Positions 16,243-24,795 of a stretch of 54,003 nt of DNA are shown piece by piece. The notes beneath the pieces were generated by a model that saw nothing but the letters and a program-made list of their open reading frames with translations, did not search any database and was not told where the DNA came from. Position 1 is the stretch's first letter. Every line of letters starts with the position of its first letter. The position numbers and the translations under genes are program-made. This stretch comes from an uncultured Bacillota bacterium (GTDB lineage Bacteria > Bacillota > Clostridia > Christensenellales > QAND01), in assembly GCA_905188085.1 (NCBI GenBank), contig CAJJKN010000010.1, positions 1 to 54,003 of the forward strand, written 5' to 3'.

Positions 16243-16455
16243 CTTGTCGGGCGGTGGGCGATATGGCAAAATGATCCGGAAGAAACGAGATGCCCCAAAA
16301 CCGTGCACGGGGCGGGGAAATTGTTTTAAACGGTATGGAAAAAGGGAGAAAAGAGAAGAACAGAAGCGGGGGAACCCGTGGGCCGGGGGCCCGGGGAAAA
16401 TTGCGCTGTATACGATGGGTAAAACCGCCGAAAAGCAGGAAGGAGAAAGAAAAGC

Positions 16456-16995
16456 ATGAAAAAGATTTTAATTTTAGAGGGGAGCCCGCGCAAAAACGGA
16501 AACACCGGCATTTTAAGCGGCCAATTTGCCAAAGGCGCCGAGCAGGCCGGCGGCTGCGTGGAGAAAATCCGCGTGGCGGAGAAGAAGGTTTCGGGCTGTT
16601 TGGGCTGTGGCGCCTGCGAAAAAAACGGCGGGGCATGCATTCAAAAAGACGATATGGAGGAGATTCGGGCAAAAATGCTGGCAGCGGACAGCATTGTGCT
16701 GGCGTCTCCCATTTATTTTTACTCCATGACGGCGCAGATGAAAGCGGTGATAGACCGCACCTATGCATTTTATCGGCAGCTGGAGGGAAAAACGTTTTAT
16801 TTTCTCATCGCCTGCGGTGCACCGGACGTTTGCTATACCGAAATCATGCTGGCGGCGCTGCGCGGGTTTACAAGCTGCGTGCCAAACGCCAAAGAGGGCG
16901 GCGCGGTGTTTGGGATAAACGCCATGGAAGCGGGCGAAGTTCGCCGGACGGCGGCCATGGAACAGGCGTTTGAAATGGGGCGCGGCAGCGTGTAA
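16456..16995 (+). CDS. NAD(P)H-dependent FMN reductase / iron-sulfur flavoprotein-like
   Basis: The 179-residue flavodoxin-fold protein begins KKILILEGSPRKNGNTGIL, the phosphate-binding loop for FMN. It then has a compact cysteine cluster, CLGCGACEKNGGAC, as in iron-sulfur flavoproteins, and the flavin-contact segment DSIVLASPIYFYSMTAQMKA with an IDRTYAFY tail. It would transfer two electrons from NAD(P)H to quinone-like or metal acceptors in the cytoplasm; the acceptor is unknown. The RBS is GGAAGGAG, upstream of ATG 16456. It is co-directional with, and 29 bases ahead of, the metallophosphoesterase gene. Confidence 0.82.
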   Translation: MKKILILEGSPRKNGNTGILSGQFAKGAEQAGGCVEKIRVAEKKVSGCLGCGACEKNGGACIQKDDMEEIRAKMLAADSIVLASPIYFYSMTAQMKAVIDRTYAFYRQLEGKTFYFLIACGAPDVCYTEIMLAALRGFTSCVPNAKEGGAVFGINAMEAGEVRRTAAMEQAFEMGRGSV

Positions 16996-17024
16996 CGGCG
17001 CGGGTTTGAAAAGGGGTGATTTCC

Positions 17025-18170
17025 ATGCTTTGGGCGATGCTTTTCGGCGGCATGTTTTTGCTGCTGTTTGCCGGGCTGGTTTTTGTAATTTCGAGAGTGC
17101 GGCGCTTTGGGTTTGTAAAAAAGCTGGCGCATGAGCGTAAGGCGGCAAGCTGGGGCGTTGGCGCGGCGGTTGTGTTGGGGGCGTTTGCGCTGCTTTGGGC
17201 GGCGTGGGGGCTGATGAACGCGATCATCGTTTTGCTGCATCTGGCGGTGTTTTGGGGCGTTGCGGAGAGCGTGCAATATGCTGTAACAAAGCGCGGCCGC
17301 AGGCCGGCGCGCCTCGATTATGCAAGCGCTGCGGCGGTGATCGTGACGGTGTTGTATTTGGGCGTGGGCTGGATACAGGCAAAGGGCGTATGGCAAACAA
17401 ACTATGCCGTAGATACGCAAAAGGAAGTGGGCACGCTGCGGGTGGCGCTGCTGGCGGACGCGCATGTCGGCACGACATTTGACGGAAAAGGGCTTAAAAC
17501 GCATATTGCGCGCATTCAACAGCAGAACCCGGATGTGGTGCTGATCGCGGGCGATTTTGTGGACGAAGGGACGGACCGGGCCAACATGCAAGCGGCCTGC
17601 CGGGCGCTTAGCGGGCTAAAGCCGCGCTACGGCGTTTATTTTGTCTTTGGCAACCACGACAAGGGGCTGTATGCAAACGGAAGGCGCGGGTACAATGGCG
17701 ATGAGCTGATAGCGGAGATGGAGAAAAACGGCGTTCGGGTGTTGCAGGATGAAACGGTGCTGATCGACAACCGGTTTTATCTTATCGGCCGCAAGGATGC
17801 TTCCGAAGAGATGGATTTTGGCGGCAGCCGCGAAACCATGGAAACGCTGACGGCCGGGCTGGACAAAGAGAAATTTTCCATCGTTTTGGACCACCAGCCC
17901 CGCGATTATGCAGCCGAGGCGGCGGCAGGGGCGGACTTGGTGCTGTCCGGCCATACGCACGGCGGGCAGATGATTCCGCTGATGCAGTGTATGCGCTGGT
18001 TTCGCATCGGCGGCAACGACAGCGTTTACGGAAAACAGCGGCGTGAAAATACGGAGTTTATCGTAACTTCCGGGATTTCCGATTGGGCGATTCGATTTAA
18101 AACGGGCTGTTTTTCTGAATTTGTGATGATAGAAATAGAGCAAACCAAACAGCAAAACGAAAACGGATAA
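17025..18170 (+). CDS. Membrane-anchored metallophosphoesterase
   Basis: The N-terminal ~135 residues hold about four hydrophobic helices. The rest is a calcineurin-like phosphoesterase with all five metal-binding blocks: LLADAHVGT, LIAGDFVDEG, YFVFGNHDKG, VLDHQPRDY and VLSGHTHGGQMI. It resembles the YkuE/YaeI group, thought to act on lipid or pyrophosphate linkages at the membrane; the true substrate is unknown. ATG 17025 is chosen because AAGGGG (17011-17016) lies 8 bases before it; a GTG at 17016 falls inside that site. The catalytic domain should face the outside if the helices form two hairpins plus an anchor. Confidence 0.85.
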   Translation: MLWAMLFGGMFLLLFAGLVFVISRVRRFGFVKKLAHERKAASWGVGAAVVLGAFALLWAAWGLMNAIIVLLHLAVFWGVAESVQYAVTKRGRRPARLDYASAAAVIVTVLYLGVGWIQAKGVWQTNYAVDTQKEVGTLRVALLADAHVGTTFDGKGLKTHIARIQQQNPDVVLIAGDFVDEGTDRANMQAACRALSGLKPRYGVYFVFGNHDKGLYANGRRGYNGDELIAEMEKNGVRVLQDETVLIDNRFYLIGRKDASEEMDFGGSRETMETLTAGLDKEKFSIVLDHQPRDYAAEAAAGADLVLSGHTHGGQMIPLMQCMRWFRIGGNDSVYGKQRRENTEFIVTSGISDWAIRFKTGCFSEFVMIEIEQTKQQNENG

Positions 18171-18256
18171 AAATGGTTTAACAGGGGAGAGCACGCAAAG
18201 TCAGGAAAACGGGGGCGCTTTTTGCCAAACTGTAGATACAGAAAGGGAGTAAACCG

Positions 18257-19138
18257 ATGAATTGGATTCAAGGGCTGCAAAGAGCGATTGATTATGTGGA
18301 AGCGCACATGACCGAAGAGATTGATTTTGAACAGGCGGCAAAACAGGCCTATGCCTCCTCGTTTCATTTTCAAAGGGTGTTCGGCATTTTGTGCGGCTTT
18401 TCGCTGGGCGATTATATCCGCATGCGCAGGCTTTCCTTGGCCGGGGAAGAACTGGCCAAGGGCCAGGGAAAGATTATTGACGTGGCGCTGAAATACGGAT
18501 ATGACACGCCGGAAAGCTTTTCCCGGGCCTTTACCCGATTTCACGGCATTACGCCGAGCGAAGCAAAGCGCGGCGGCCAAGCAAAGCTCTTTACTCCGCT
18601 GTCTGTAAAATTAACCCTAACAGGAGGCAGCAAGATGGATTACAGGATTGAAAAAAGAGACGCGTTTGAAGTACTATGCAAACGGAAACGGGTGGGCAAG
18701 CCGCAGACGGCCAACGCCACGCCGGACATTACCGCCCTGTGGAAAGAATACGGCGCGGACGGAACGATGGAGAAATTGATTGCCTGCATGCCGGAAAACC
18801 CGGTGATGAAGGGGCTTTTGGGCATTTGCTTTTCCGCGGAATTGGACGCAAAGCAGTTTCCCTACGGCATCGGCGTGGAATATGACGGCACAAAAACAGC
18901 CGAGGGGCTGGAGGTGATTCCCATCCCGGCGAATACCTATGCGGTGTTTACCAGCAAGGGAAAGATGCCGGATGCGTTTGTGGAGACCTATCATAGAATA
19001 GTAACGGAGTTTTTTCCGCAGAGCACGCAATATGAATATGCGGAAAATGTGGAGTTTGAGGTGTATTCATCCGCAGACGTGAATGACCCGAACTATCAAT
19101 GTGAAATTTGGATTGCGGTAAAGGAAAAACAGGCGTAA
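18257..19138 (+). CDS. AraC-family regulator with GyrI-like effector domain
   Basis: Residues 1-105 are a two-helix-turn-helix AraC DNA-binding domain (IDFEQAAKQAYASSFHFQR, KIIDVALKYGYDTPESFSR, RFHGITPSEAKR). Residues 125-290 are a GyrI/SOUL-like small-molecule-binding domain (YRIEKRDAFEVLCKRKRVG, YGIGVEY, YAVFTSKG, YQCEIWIAV). Proteins of this layout sense drugs or other hydrophobic ligands and activate efflux or detoxification genes. No obvious target lies alongside. The RBS is AAAGGGAG before ATG 18257. A terminator at 19161 follows. Confidence 0.88.
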   Translation: MNWIQGLQRAIDYVEAHMTEEIDFEQAAKQAYASSFHFQRVFGILCGFSLGDYIRMRRLSLAGEELAKGQGKIIDVALKYGYDTPESFSRAFTRFHGITPSEAKRGGQAKLFTPLSVKLTLTGGSKMDYRIEKRDAFEVLCKRKRVGKPQTANATPDITALWKEYGADGTMEKLIACMPENPVMKGLLGICFSAELDAKQFPYGIGVEYDGTKTAEGLEVIPIPANTYAVFTSKGKMPDAFVETYHRIVTEFFPQSTQYEYAENVEFEVYSSADVNDPNYQCEIWIAVKEKQA

Positions 19139-19160
19139 AAGAAAACAAAACGCCGGGAAA

Positions 19161-19206
19161 ACGCGGCCCGCTTGGCAGAGAAAGTGCAAAGCGGCCGTGT
19201 TTTTTT
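19161..19206 (+). terminator. Terminator after the AraC/GyrI gene
   Basis: ACGCGGCCCGCTT (19161-19173) pairs with AAGCGGCCGTGT (19189-19200) with one bulged C and one G-T pair, followed by seven T. Confidence 0.75.
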
Positions 19207-19211
19207 ATGTG

Positions 19212-19240
19212 TTGCCAAAAGCAGGGCGCTGTATTATAGT
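19212..19240 (+). promoter_or_regulatory. Promoter of the GNAT-ACT genes
   Basis: TTGCCA (19212-19217) and TATAGT (19235-19240) are spaced by exactly 17 bases, 54 bases before ATG 19294. Confidence 0.65.
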
Positions 19241-19293
19241 AAGGGAACTTTGGGGGGAATAAAGGAAAGACCGGCAAAGCCGGAGGGGCAGAG

Positions 19294-19821
19294 ATGAAAA
19301 TAATCATGGAAACGGAGCGGCTGTATCTGCGGGAGATGAACCAGGCGGATTTTGACTCTTTGTGCAGAACCTTGCAGGATGAAAAGGCGATGTATGCTTA
19401 TGAAGGGGCGTTTAGCGAAAAAGAAACCCGGCAATGGCTGGACAGGCAAATTGCGCGCTATGAAAAATGGGGATTTGGATTGTGGGCGGTTGTGCTGAAG
19501 GAAAGCGAAATTATGATCGGCCAATGCGGGCTCACCATGCAGCCGTGGAAGCAAGAGCAGGTGTTGGAAATCGGGTATCTGTTTGAGCGGGCCTATTGGC
19601 ACAATGGGTATGCCACGGAGGCGGCTGTGGCATGTAAAAACTATGCGTTTGAAAGATTGAACGCGGCGCAGGTGTGTTCGATCATTCGAGATACAAACTA
19701 CGCCTCGCAAAAAGTGGCGATGAGAAACGGAATGACAAAAACGGATACATGGATAAAACGGTATAAAGGGGTAGAAATGCCGCACGACCGCTATGTGGTT
19801 TGCCGGCAAGGAGAAGGATAA
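19294..19821 (+). CDS. RimJ/RimL-type GNAT acetyltransferase
   Basis: The 175-residue protein opens with METERLYLREMNQADFDSL, the standard start of the RimJ/RimL (Acetyltransf_3) group. It contains GLWAVVLKESEIMIGQCGL, EIGYLFERAYWHNGYATEAA (acetyl-CoA loop) and DTNYASQKVAMRNGM. Members acetylate protein N-termini, polyamines or antibiotics; the substrate here is unknown. GGAGGGG precedes ATG 19294. The next gene begins 10 bases after its stop, so both are probably read from the promoter at 19212. Confidence 0.85.
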   Translation: MKIIMETERLYLREMNQADFDSLCRTLQDEKAMYAYEGAFSEKETRQWLDRQIARYEKWGFGLWAVVLKESEIMIGQCGLTMQPWKQEQVLEIGYLFERAYWHNGYATEAAVACKNYAFERLNAAQVCSIIRDTNYASQKVAMRNGMTKTDTWIKRYKGVEMPHDRYVVCRQGEG

Positions 19822-19831
19822 GGAGGGGAAA

Positions 19832-20200
19832 ATGGAGATACAAACGATTTGTCATGAATTTACGGTATGCCAGGTGGAGGATGATTCACTTGTAAATACA
19901 GAGGATGCATTTTGTTTTATCGAAAAAACCGATGAAGAAATTTCGCTTGTATGCCGCACAAGCCAAGCGCCGGCCAATACAATACAGCGCGAGGACGGGT
20001 GGAAAGCGTTTCGCATTCGCGGCGTTTTGGACTTTTCGTTGATTGGGATTTTAGCCGATATTGCGGCTGTTTTGGCGAAAAACGGGATTTCGATTTTTGC
20101 AATCTCTACCTATAATACGGACTATGTTTTGGGAAAGAAAGAGAATTACCAAAAGGGGCTGGAAATGCTAAAGGAAGCGGGCTATAAAATTGTAGACTGA
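19832..20200 (+). CDS. ACT-domain protein, CASTOR-like
   Basis: The 122-residue protein resembles the small ACT/CASTOR-type proteins related to the regulatory half of aspartate kinase: GWKAFRIRGVLDFSLIGILA, DIAAVLAKNGISIFAISTYN and TDYVLGKKENYQKGLEMLKE are the characteristic strand-helix-strand elements. Such domains bind amino acids. No catalytic domain is attached, so it may act as a free sensor; the ligand is unknown. ATG 19832 follows AGGAGGGG directly, which rules out the longer frame from 19793 inside the GNAT gene. Confidence 0.8.
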   Translation: MEIQTICHEFTVCQVEDDSLVNTEDAFCFIEKTDEEISLVCRTSQAPANTIQREDGWKAFRIRGVLDFSLIGILADIAAVLAKNGISIFAISTYNTDYVLGKKENYQKGLEMLKEAGYKIVD

Positions 20201-20291
20201 CGGCATGCGGGCGGCCGGTGAAGTTTTGTTGAAAAGCGGCCTGCCTTATTATAAAATGGAAAACCAAAGCAAACAAAGGGAGGGGCCGAAC

Positions 20292-20831
20292 GTGCCACAG
20301 ATGAACAAAGGCGGGAAATTTATCTTTGGGGCCTGCGAAATTCATGCGGACGGGACGGTGCAGTTTCCCGCGCAGGCGATGGAGAAATACAACATCACAG
20401 AGGAGGGGAAAGTGTATCTGTTTACCGGGAGCAAAAGCACCGGCGGGTTTTGCGTAACGCGAAAGGGGCTTTTGCAGCCGTCCAAATTGGGGCATATTTT
20501 AGAGGCGATGCCGCAGCTGCTGCACTATACGGCAAAGCCGGGCGCATTTTTCAAATACAAAGGGCGCGCATACTGCTGGACGGAGGTTTCCAAAACGGGG
20601 CAAATTCGCCTGGAGGAAGAGATGATGGCGTTTTTATCCGTAAAGCCGGGCACGAGGCTGCTTTCCATCCGCAGCAGCGACATTGCCTTTACCATGGGCG
20701 CCAAAGGGCCTCTTTTGGAAAAAGCGGAACGTACGAAGGAGAAATTCCGCTGTTTCAAGAGGATCCGAACAAAGGAAAAAAGAACCGCTGCGGTTGTTTT
20801 TTTGAAAAAAGCCGGAGGGGGTATTGTATAA
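20292..20831 (+). CDS. Protein with two AbrB/SpoVT-like beta modules, function unknown
   Basis: The 179-residue product contains two similar short beta-rich segments: IHADGTVQFPAQAMEKYNI with KVYLFTGS (about 18-50), and VSKTGQIRLEEEMMAFLSVK with GTRLLSIRSSDIAFTMG (about 98-140). Each follows the pattern of the swapped-hairpin AbrB/SpoVT fold, a DNA-binding or dimerisation element. The C-terminus is lysine and arginine rich. No firm family is recognised, so a regulator is only a suggestion. GTG 20292 is chosen because GGGAGGGG (20278-20285) sits 6 bases upstream; ATG 20301 is the alternative. It lies 91 bases after the ACT gene. Confidence 0.6.
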   Translation: MPQMNKGGKFIFGACEIHADGTVQFPAQAMEKYNITEEGKVYLFTGSKSTGGFCVTRKGLLQPSKLGHILEAMPQLLHYTAKPGAFFKYKGRAYCWTEVSKTGQIRLEEEMMAFLSVKPGTRLLSIRSSDIAFTMGAKGPLLEKAERTKEKFRCFKRIRTKEKRTAAVVFLKKAGGGIV

Positions 20832-20832
20832 T
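20802..20832 (+). promoter_or_regulatory. Possible promoter of the GNAT gene at 20889
   Basis: A perfect TATAAT (20827-20832) follows TTGAAA (20802-20807) with a long 19-base spacer. It overlaps the last codons of the AbrB-like gene. Confidence 0.45.
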
Positions 20833-20888
20833 GGGACAAACCGGCGCGGCGGCTTTGCCGGGCGAAAACGAAAAAGGGGCGGTTTGAA

Positions 20889-21425
20889 ATGGAAATTGTA
20901 AAGGCGAAAAAGACGGATATAGACGAGATTGAAAAAATCTACGAAAACATTCATGACGAAGAAGAGGCGGGGCGGGCGACGATCGGCTGGATTCGCGGCG
21001 TTTACCCCACGCGCAAAACCGCGGAGGATGCGCTGGACAGAGGGGATCTGTTTGTGTTAAAGGACGAGGGGCAAACGGTGGCGGCCGCGATCATCAACCG
21101 GATTCAGGTGGAAGAATATAAATATGCGGCGTGGAAGCACGAGGCGAAGGCGGAGGAGATCATGGTGCTGCACAGCCTGGTGGTGGACCCGCAGGTGAAA
21201 AGCAAGGGCTATGGGAAAGGGTTTGTGTCGTTTTACCAAGCCTATGCCAAACAGCATGGCTGCAAGGCTTTGCGCATGGACACAAACGCCCGCAACCAAA
21301 GGGCGCGAACGCTGTATAAAACGCTGGGGTTTGAGGAAGTGGGCATTGTGGAATGCGTATTCAACGGCATTCCGCATGTGCAACTGGTATGCCTGGAAAA
21401 ATATTTGGGAGAAAACGAGGCGTAA
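20889..21425 (+). CDS. GNAT family N-acetyltransferase
   Basis: The 178-residue protein starts EIVKAKKTDIDEIEKIYENI and contains the core VLHSLVVDPQVKSKGYGKGF, whose KSKGYGKG matches the acetyl-CoA pyrophosphate loop, then ALRMDTNARNQRARTLYKTL and a closing GFEEVG. This arrangement is typical of general GNAT enzymes. The substrate is unknown. The start is the first ATG after the purine-rich segment AAAAAGGGGCGG. It is a single-gene unit with a promoter candidate upstream and a terminator at 21458. Confidence 0.85.
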   Translation: MEIVKAKKTDIDEIEKIYENIHDEEEAGRATIGWIRGVYPTRKTAEDALDRGDLFVLKDEGQTVAAAIINRIQVEEYKYAAWKHEAKAEEIMVLHSLVVDPQVKSKGYGKGFVSFYQAYAKQHGCKALRMDTNARNQRARTLYKTLGFEEVGIVECVFNGIPHVQLVCLEKYLGENEA

Positions 21426-21457
21426 CGGCTTGATCGCAGCGGGAAACGCAATGTATG

Positions 21458-21484
21458 AAAAAGCCTTGTAAAGAGGCTTTTTTG
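21458..21484 (+). terminator. Terminator after the GNAT gene
   Basis: AAAAAGCCT and AGGCTTTTTTT flank a 7-base loop 33 bases after the stop. Confidence 0.75.
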
Positions 21485-22067
21485 ATGGAAAAATGTTTTA
21501 CGAAAGCGGGGAACGCCTTGAAGGAGAATTAAAAAAGAGAGCAGCGCTTGGCTGCCGCATATACGGTACGGCGTAGGGGGGCAGCGGCCCTACAGGCGGG
21601 CCACAGACGCGCGGCATGGAGGATTTGCGCGCCAATCCTTTGCCCCATCATTCGGCGGCTTTGTGTTTATAGAGGGCTTTCCTTGAAAGAAGGAAACAAA
21701 AAGGGGTTGAAAGGAAAAAGGGCAAGCCTGAGCAAAACACGGAGAAAAACGTCGGAGAGGGCCGGATAAATGCGAATAAAGCCGAAAAGGAGAATTTGCA
21801 TATTTCGGGGAAATAGGAGAAAGTATAAAAAAGGACGCGGGCAATGACCGGGGGTAAAAGCGCGTAAACGGCCGGCTAAGAGAGCGTATGGGGAAAAGGG
21901 AGGATTTGCAGAGCGAACGGAGAAAACGCGGCAGAAGGCGTCACAGGACGAACGAAGGGGGAAAACGGCGAAAGCAGAGCGAAGCAGCCAAACCGGGGGC
22001 GGACGCGTAGGATAAAATAAAAAGCGGCGGGCGGATGTTACAGCCGGCCGGGAAGGGAGCGCGGAAA
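21485..22067 (+). other. Gene-free purine-rich stretch
   Basis: No credible ORF occurs here on either strand. The + strand is strongly G/A-rich from about 21690 to 22030. A -10-like GATAAAAT (22010-22017) could serve the small gene that follows. It resembles the longer purine-rich tracts at 25361, 29770 and 39440. Confidence 0.5.
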
Positions 22068-22250
22068 ATGAACCCCTGTGAACTGACAGCGGCCATTACG
22101 GCGGCGGCCAACGCCATGGCGCAGACGGCTGAGGACGAGGCATTGAACGTGTTGAGCGCAGTATTCAGCCAGCTGGGCGATACGCTGGCCACCATTGCCG
22201 CACAGCGCAGCTTTTGCCAAAGCAAAGAGGAAAATAACGCTTCCGGATAA
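22068..22250 (+). CDS. Small DUF6774-like protein
   Basis: The 60-residue protein reads NPCELTAAITAAANAMAQTA, then DEALNVLSAVFSQLGDTLAT and IAAQRSFCQ. The pattern of a short N-terminal helix followed by LSAVFSQLGDTLATIAAQ recalls the tiny DUF6774 proteins of Clostridia, whose function is unknown. ATG 22068 follows GGGAAGGGAG (22051-22060), and a longer in-frame start at 22035 is rejected. The alanine-rich helix looks amphipathic. The family call is from memory and moderately sure. Confidence 0.6.
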   Translation: MNPCELTAAITAAANAMAQTAEDEALNVLSAVFSQLGDTLATIAAQRSFCQSKEENNASG

Positions 22251-22391
22251 AAAGAGAAAGCGGACAAACGGAGCAGGCCAAAAGAGACGGGAAAAAATTT
22301 TTGAAAATTTTTGAAACGGTTTTGCGGATAAGCTATGGGAATGCCCATGGTTACGGGGAAAATGGAAGGCGCGGGAACAAACGTTTTCCTT

Positions 22392-22421
22392 TTGACAAGC
22401 CACTACTAGATATGCTATAGT
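22392..22421 (+). promoter_or_regulatory. Promoter of nrdD-nrdG
   Basis: A perfect TTGACA (22392-22397) and TATAGT (22416-22421) are separated by 18 bases. The rest of 22251-22569 holds the NrdR-like boxes and an A/T-rich leader. Confidence 0.7.
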
Positions 22422-22450
22422 GATTTCGGATGGAATACAATATATTGGAT
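22403..22450 (+). promoter_or_regulatory. Pair of NrdR-like boxes
   Basis: The downstream box has a perfect NrdR core, CAATATATTG (22438-22447). The upstream box has the weaker core CTAGATATGC (22406-22415). Their centres are 32 bases apart, the usual three-turn spacing of NrdR sites, and they overlap or follow the promoter -10. NrdR represses ribonucleotide reductase genes when dATP is abundant. No nrdR gene lies in this window. Confidence 0.6.
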
Positions 22451-22569
22451 TACAAAATTGTGAGGATATTTGAAAAAAGTATACAAAACGAAAATGATTC
22501 GCTATAATGAGCTAAAAAACGATATAAAAAAATATAAAAATGATACAAAAACGGAGGAAAGGTGCAGGC

Positions 22570-24744
22570 ATGAAAATTATAAAACGCAACGGCTCCGAGG
22601 CCGATTTTGATGTTCAGAAAATCATCGTGGCGATCGGAAAGGCCAATCAGGCCGTGGGCGAAGAAGCCCGCATGACCAAGCTGCAAATCGAACGCATTGC
22701 GGAGAGCGTGGTGCTGTCCTGCGAGCAGCTGGGCCGCTCGCCCAGCGTAGAAGAAGTGCAGGATATGGTGGAACACCAGATCATGGCACATGGGGCGTTT
22801 GAAGTGGCCAAGGCGTATATTACCTATCGCTATACGCGGACGTTGGTGCGCCAATCCAACACGACGGACGACAGGATTTTGAGCCTGATTGAATGCAACA
22901 ATGAAGAGGCCAAGCAGGAAAACTCCAACAAAAACCCGGTGGTAAACTCCACCCAGCGCGATTATATGGCGGGCGAGGTGTCCAGAGACATTACAAACCG
23001 GATTTTGCTGCCGCAGGACATTGTGGACGCGCATAACGAGGGCATCATTCATTTTCACGATACGGACTATTTTGCCCAGCACATGCACAACTGCGATCTG
23101 GTGGATCTGGAGGATATGCTGCAAAACGGCACGGTGATCACAGGCACGCTGATTGAACGGCCGCACAGCTTTTCCACGGCCTGTAACATTGCCACGCAGA
23201 TCATCGCGCAGGTGGCGTCCAACCAATATGGGGGGCAATCCATCTCGCTGGCGCATTTGGCGCCGTTTGTGCAGGTGAGCCGCGAAAAGATTCGCCGGGA
23301 TGTGCGGGCGGAAATGGAAGCACTGGGCCTTTCGTTATCCGAAGAGGAGATCAGCACGCTTGTGGAGCGCCGGGTGCGCGAAGAGGTGCGCCGCGGGGTG
23401 CAGACGATTCAATATCAGGTGGTAACGCTTTTGACCACCAACGGCCAGGCGCCGTTTGTGACGGTGTTTATGTATTTGAGCGAGGCCAAAAACGAGCAGG
23501 AAAAGCACGATTTGGCCATGGTGATCGAAGAGGTGCTGGCCCAGCGGTATCAGGGCGTGAAAAACGAAAAGGGCGTATGGGTGACGCCGGCGTTCCCGAA
23601 GCTGGTGTATGTGCTGGAGGAAGAGAACATTCATCCGGACGCGCCGTATTATTATCTGACGGAGCTGGCAGCCAAGTGTACGGCCAAGCGCATGGTGCCG
23701 GATTATATTTCCGAAAAGATTATGAAGCAATTGAAGGTGGATAAAAACGGCGAGGGCCAATGCTACACTTGCATGGGCTGCCGCAGCTTTTTGACGCCGT
23801 ATGTGGATGAAAACGGCAAGCCGAAATATTACGGCCGGTTTAACCAGGGGGTTGTGACGGTGAACCTGGTGGACATCGGCCTTTCCGCGGGCAAGGATAT
23901 GGAAAAATTCTGGCAGATCTTTGATGAGCGGATGGAGCTTTGCCACCGGGCGCTGCAGTGCAGACACGAGCGCTTGACCGGCACGGTATCGGATGTGGCG
24001 CCGATTTTATGGCAATACGGCGCGCTGGCGCGGCTGAAAAAAGGCGAGCGCATTGATAAACTGCTGCACGGCGGGTATTCCACGATTTCGCTGGGCTATG
24101 CCGGGCTTTGGGAATGCGTATACAGCATGATCGGCAAAAAGCTGACAGAGCCGGAGGGCGAAGCGTTTGGGCTGGAGATTATGCAAAAGCTCAACGAATA
24201 CACGGCCAAATGGAAACAGGCGGAAAACATAGACTACAGCCTGTACGGTACGCCGCTGGAAAGCACGACGTATAAATTTGCCAAGTGTTTGCAAAAGCGT
24301 TTTGGTGTAATTCAGGGCGTGACGGATAAGGGATATATCACAAACAGCTATCATGTGCACGTAACAGAGCCGATCAACGCGTTTGACAAGCTGGCGCTGG
24401 AAGCCAAATTCCAGGCGCTTTCGCCGGGCGGGGCGATCAGCTATGTGGAAGTGCCGAATATGCAGCAAAACCTGGCGGCGGTGTTGAGGGTGATGGAATT
24501 TATCTATGACAACATTATGTATGCCGAACTGAACACCAAGAGCGATTATTGCCAAAAATGCGGCTGGGACGGGGAAATCCAGATTCTAGAGCAGGACGGA
24601 AAGTTGGTTTGGACCTGCCCGCGGTGCGGCAACCAGGATCAGGATACGATGAATGTGGCGCGGCGAACGTGCGGCTATATCGGCACGCAGTTTTGGAACC
24701 AGGGGCGCACGCAGGAGATTAAAGAGCGCGTGCTGCATTTATAA
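22570..24744 (+). CDS. nrdD: Anaerobic ribonucleoside-triphosphate reductase, class III
   Basis: NrdD reduces ribonucleoside triphosphates to deoxy forms under anoxia using a glycyl radical. The 724-residue protein has an N-terminal ATP-cone (KIIKRNGSEADFDVQKI, then QDMVEHQIM) that senses ATP/dATP, the catalytic barrel with CMGCRSFL, a zinc site (CQKCGWDG with CPRCG) and the C-terminal glycyl-radical motif RTCGYIGTQFWNQ, with the radical at Gly702. ATG 22570 follows GGAGGAAAGG; the earlier in-frame start at 22540 is rejected. It lies upstream of its activase nrdG, with a hairpin between them. Confidence 0.95.
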   Translation: MKIIKRNGSEADFDVQKIIVAIGKANQAVGEEARMTKLQIERIAESVVLSCEQLGRSPSVEEVQDMVEHQIMAHGAFEVAKAYITYRYTRTLVRQSNTTDDRILSLIECNNEEAKQENSNKNPVVNSTQRDYMAGEVSRDITNRILLPQDIVDAHNEGIIHFHDTDYFAQHMHNCDLVDLEDMLQNGTVITGTLIERPHSFSTACNIATQIIAQVASNQYGGQSISLAHLAPFVQVSREKIRRDVRAEMEALGLSLSEEEISTLVERRVREEVRRGVQTIQYQVVTLLTTNGQAPFVTVFMYLSEAKNEQEKHDLAMVIEEVLAQRYQGVKNEKGVWVTPAFPKLVYVLEEENIHPDAPYYYLTELAAKCTAKRMVPDYISEKIMKQLKVDKNGEGQCYTCMGCRSFLTPYVDENGKPKYYGRFNQGVVTVNLVDIGLSAGKDMEKFWQIFDERMELCHRALQCRHERLTGTVSDVAPILWQYGALARLKKGERIDKLLHGGYSTISLGYAGLWECVYSMIGKKLTEPEGEAFGLEIMQKLNEYTAKWKQAENIDYSLYGTPLESTTYKFAKCLQKRFGVIQGVTDKGYITNSYHVHVTEPINAFDKLALEAKFQALSPGGAISYVEVPNMQQNLAAVLRVMEFIYDNIMYAELNTKSDYCQKCGWDGEIQILEQDGKLVWTCPRCGNQDQDTMNVARRTCGYIGTQFWNQGRTQEIKERVLHL

Positions 24745-24752
24745 AAGCAAAC

Positions 24753-24778
24753 AAGGGCTTTGACACAAAAGCCCTTTT
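24753..24778 (+). terminator. Hairpin between nrdD and nrdG
   Basis: AAGGGCTTT (24753-24761) pairs perfectly with AAAGCCCTT (24768-24776), followed by TTGTTTT, only 20 bases before the nrdG start. It may trim transcription so that less activase than reductase is made, or stabilise the nrdD message. Confidence 0.6.
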
Positions 24779-24795
24779 GTTTTGAGGAGAAAACC

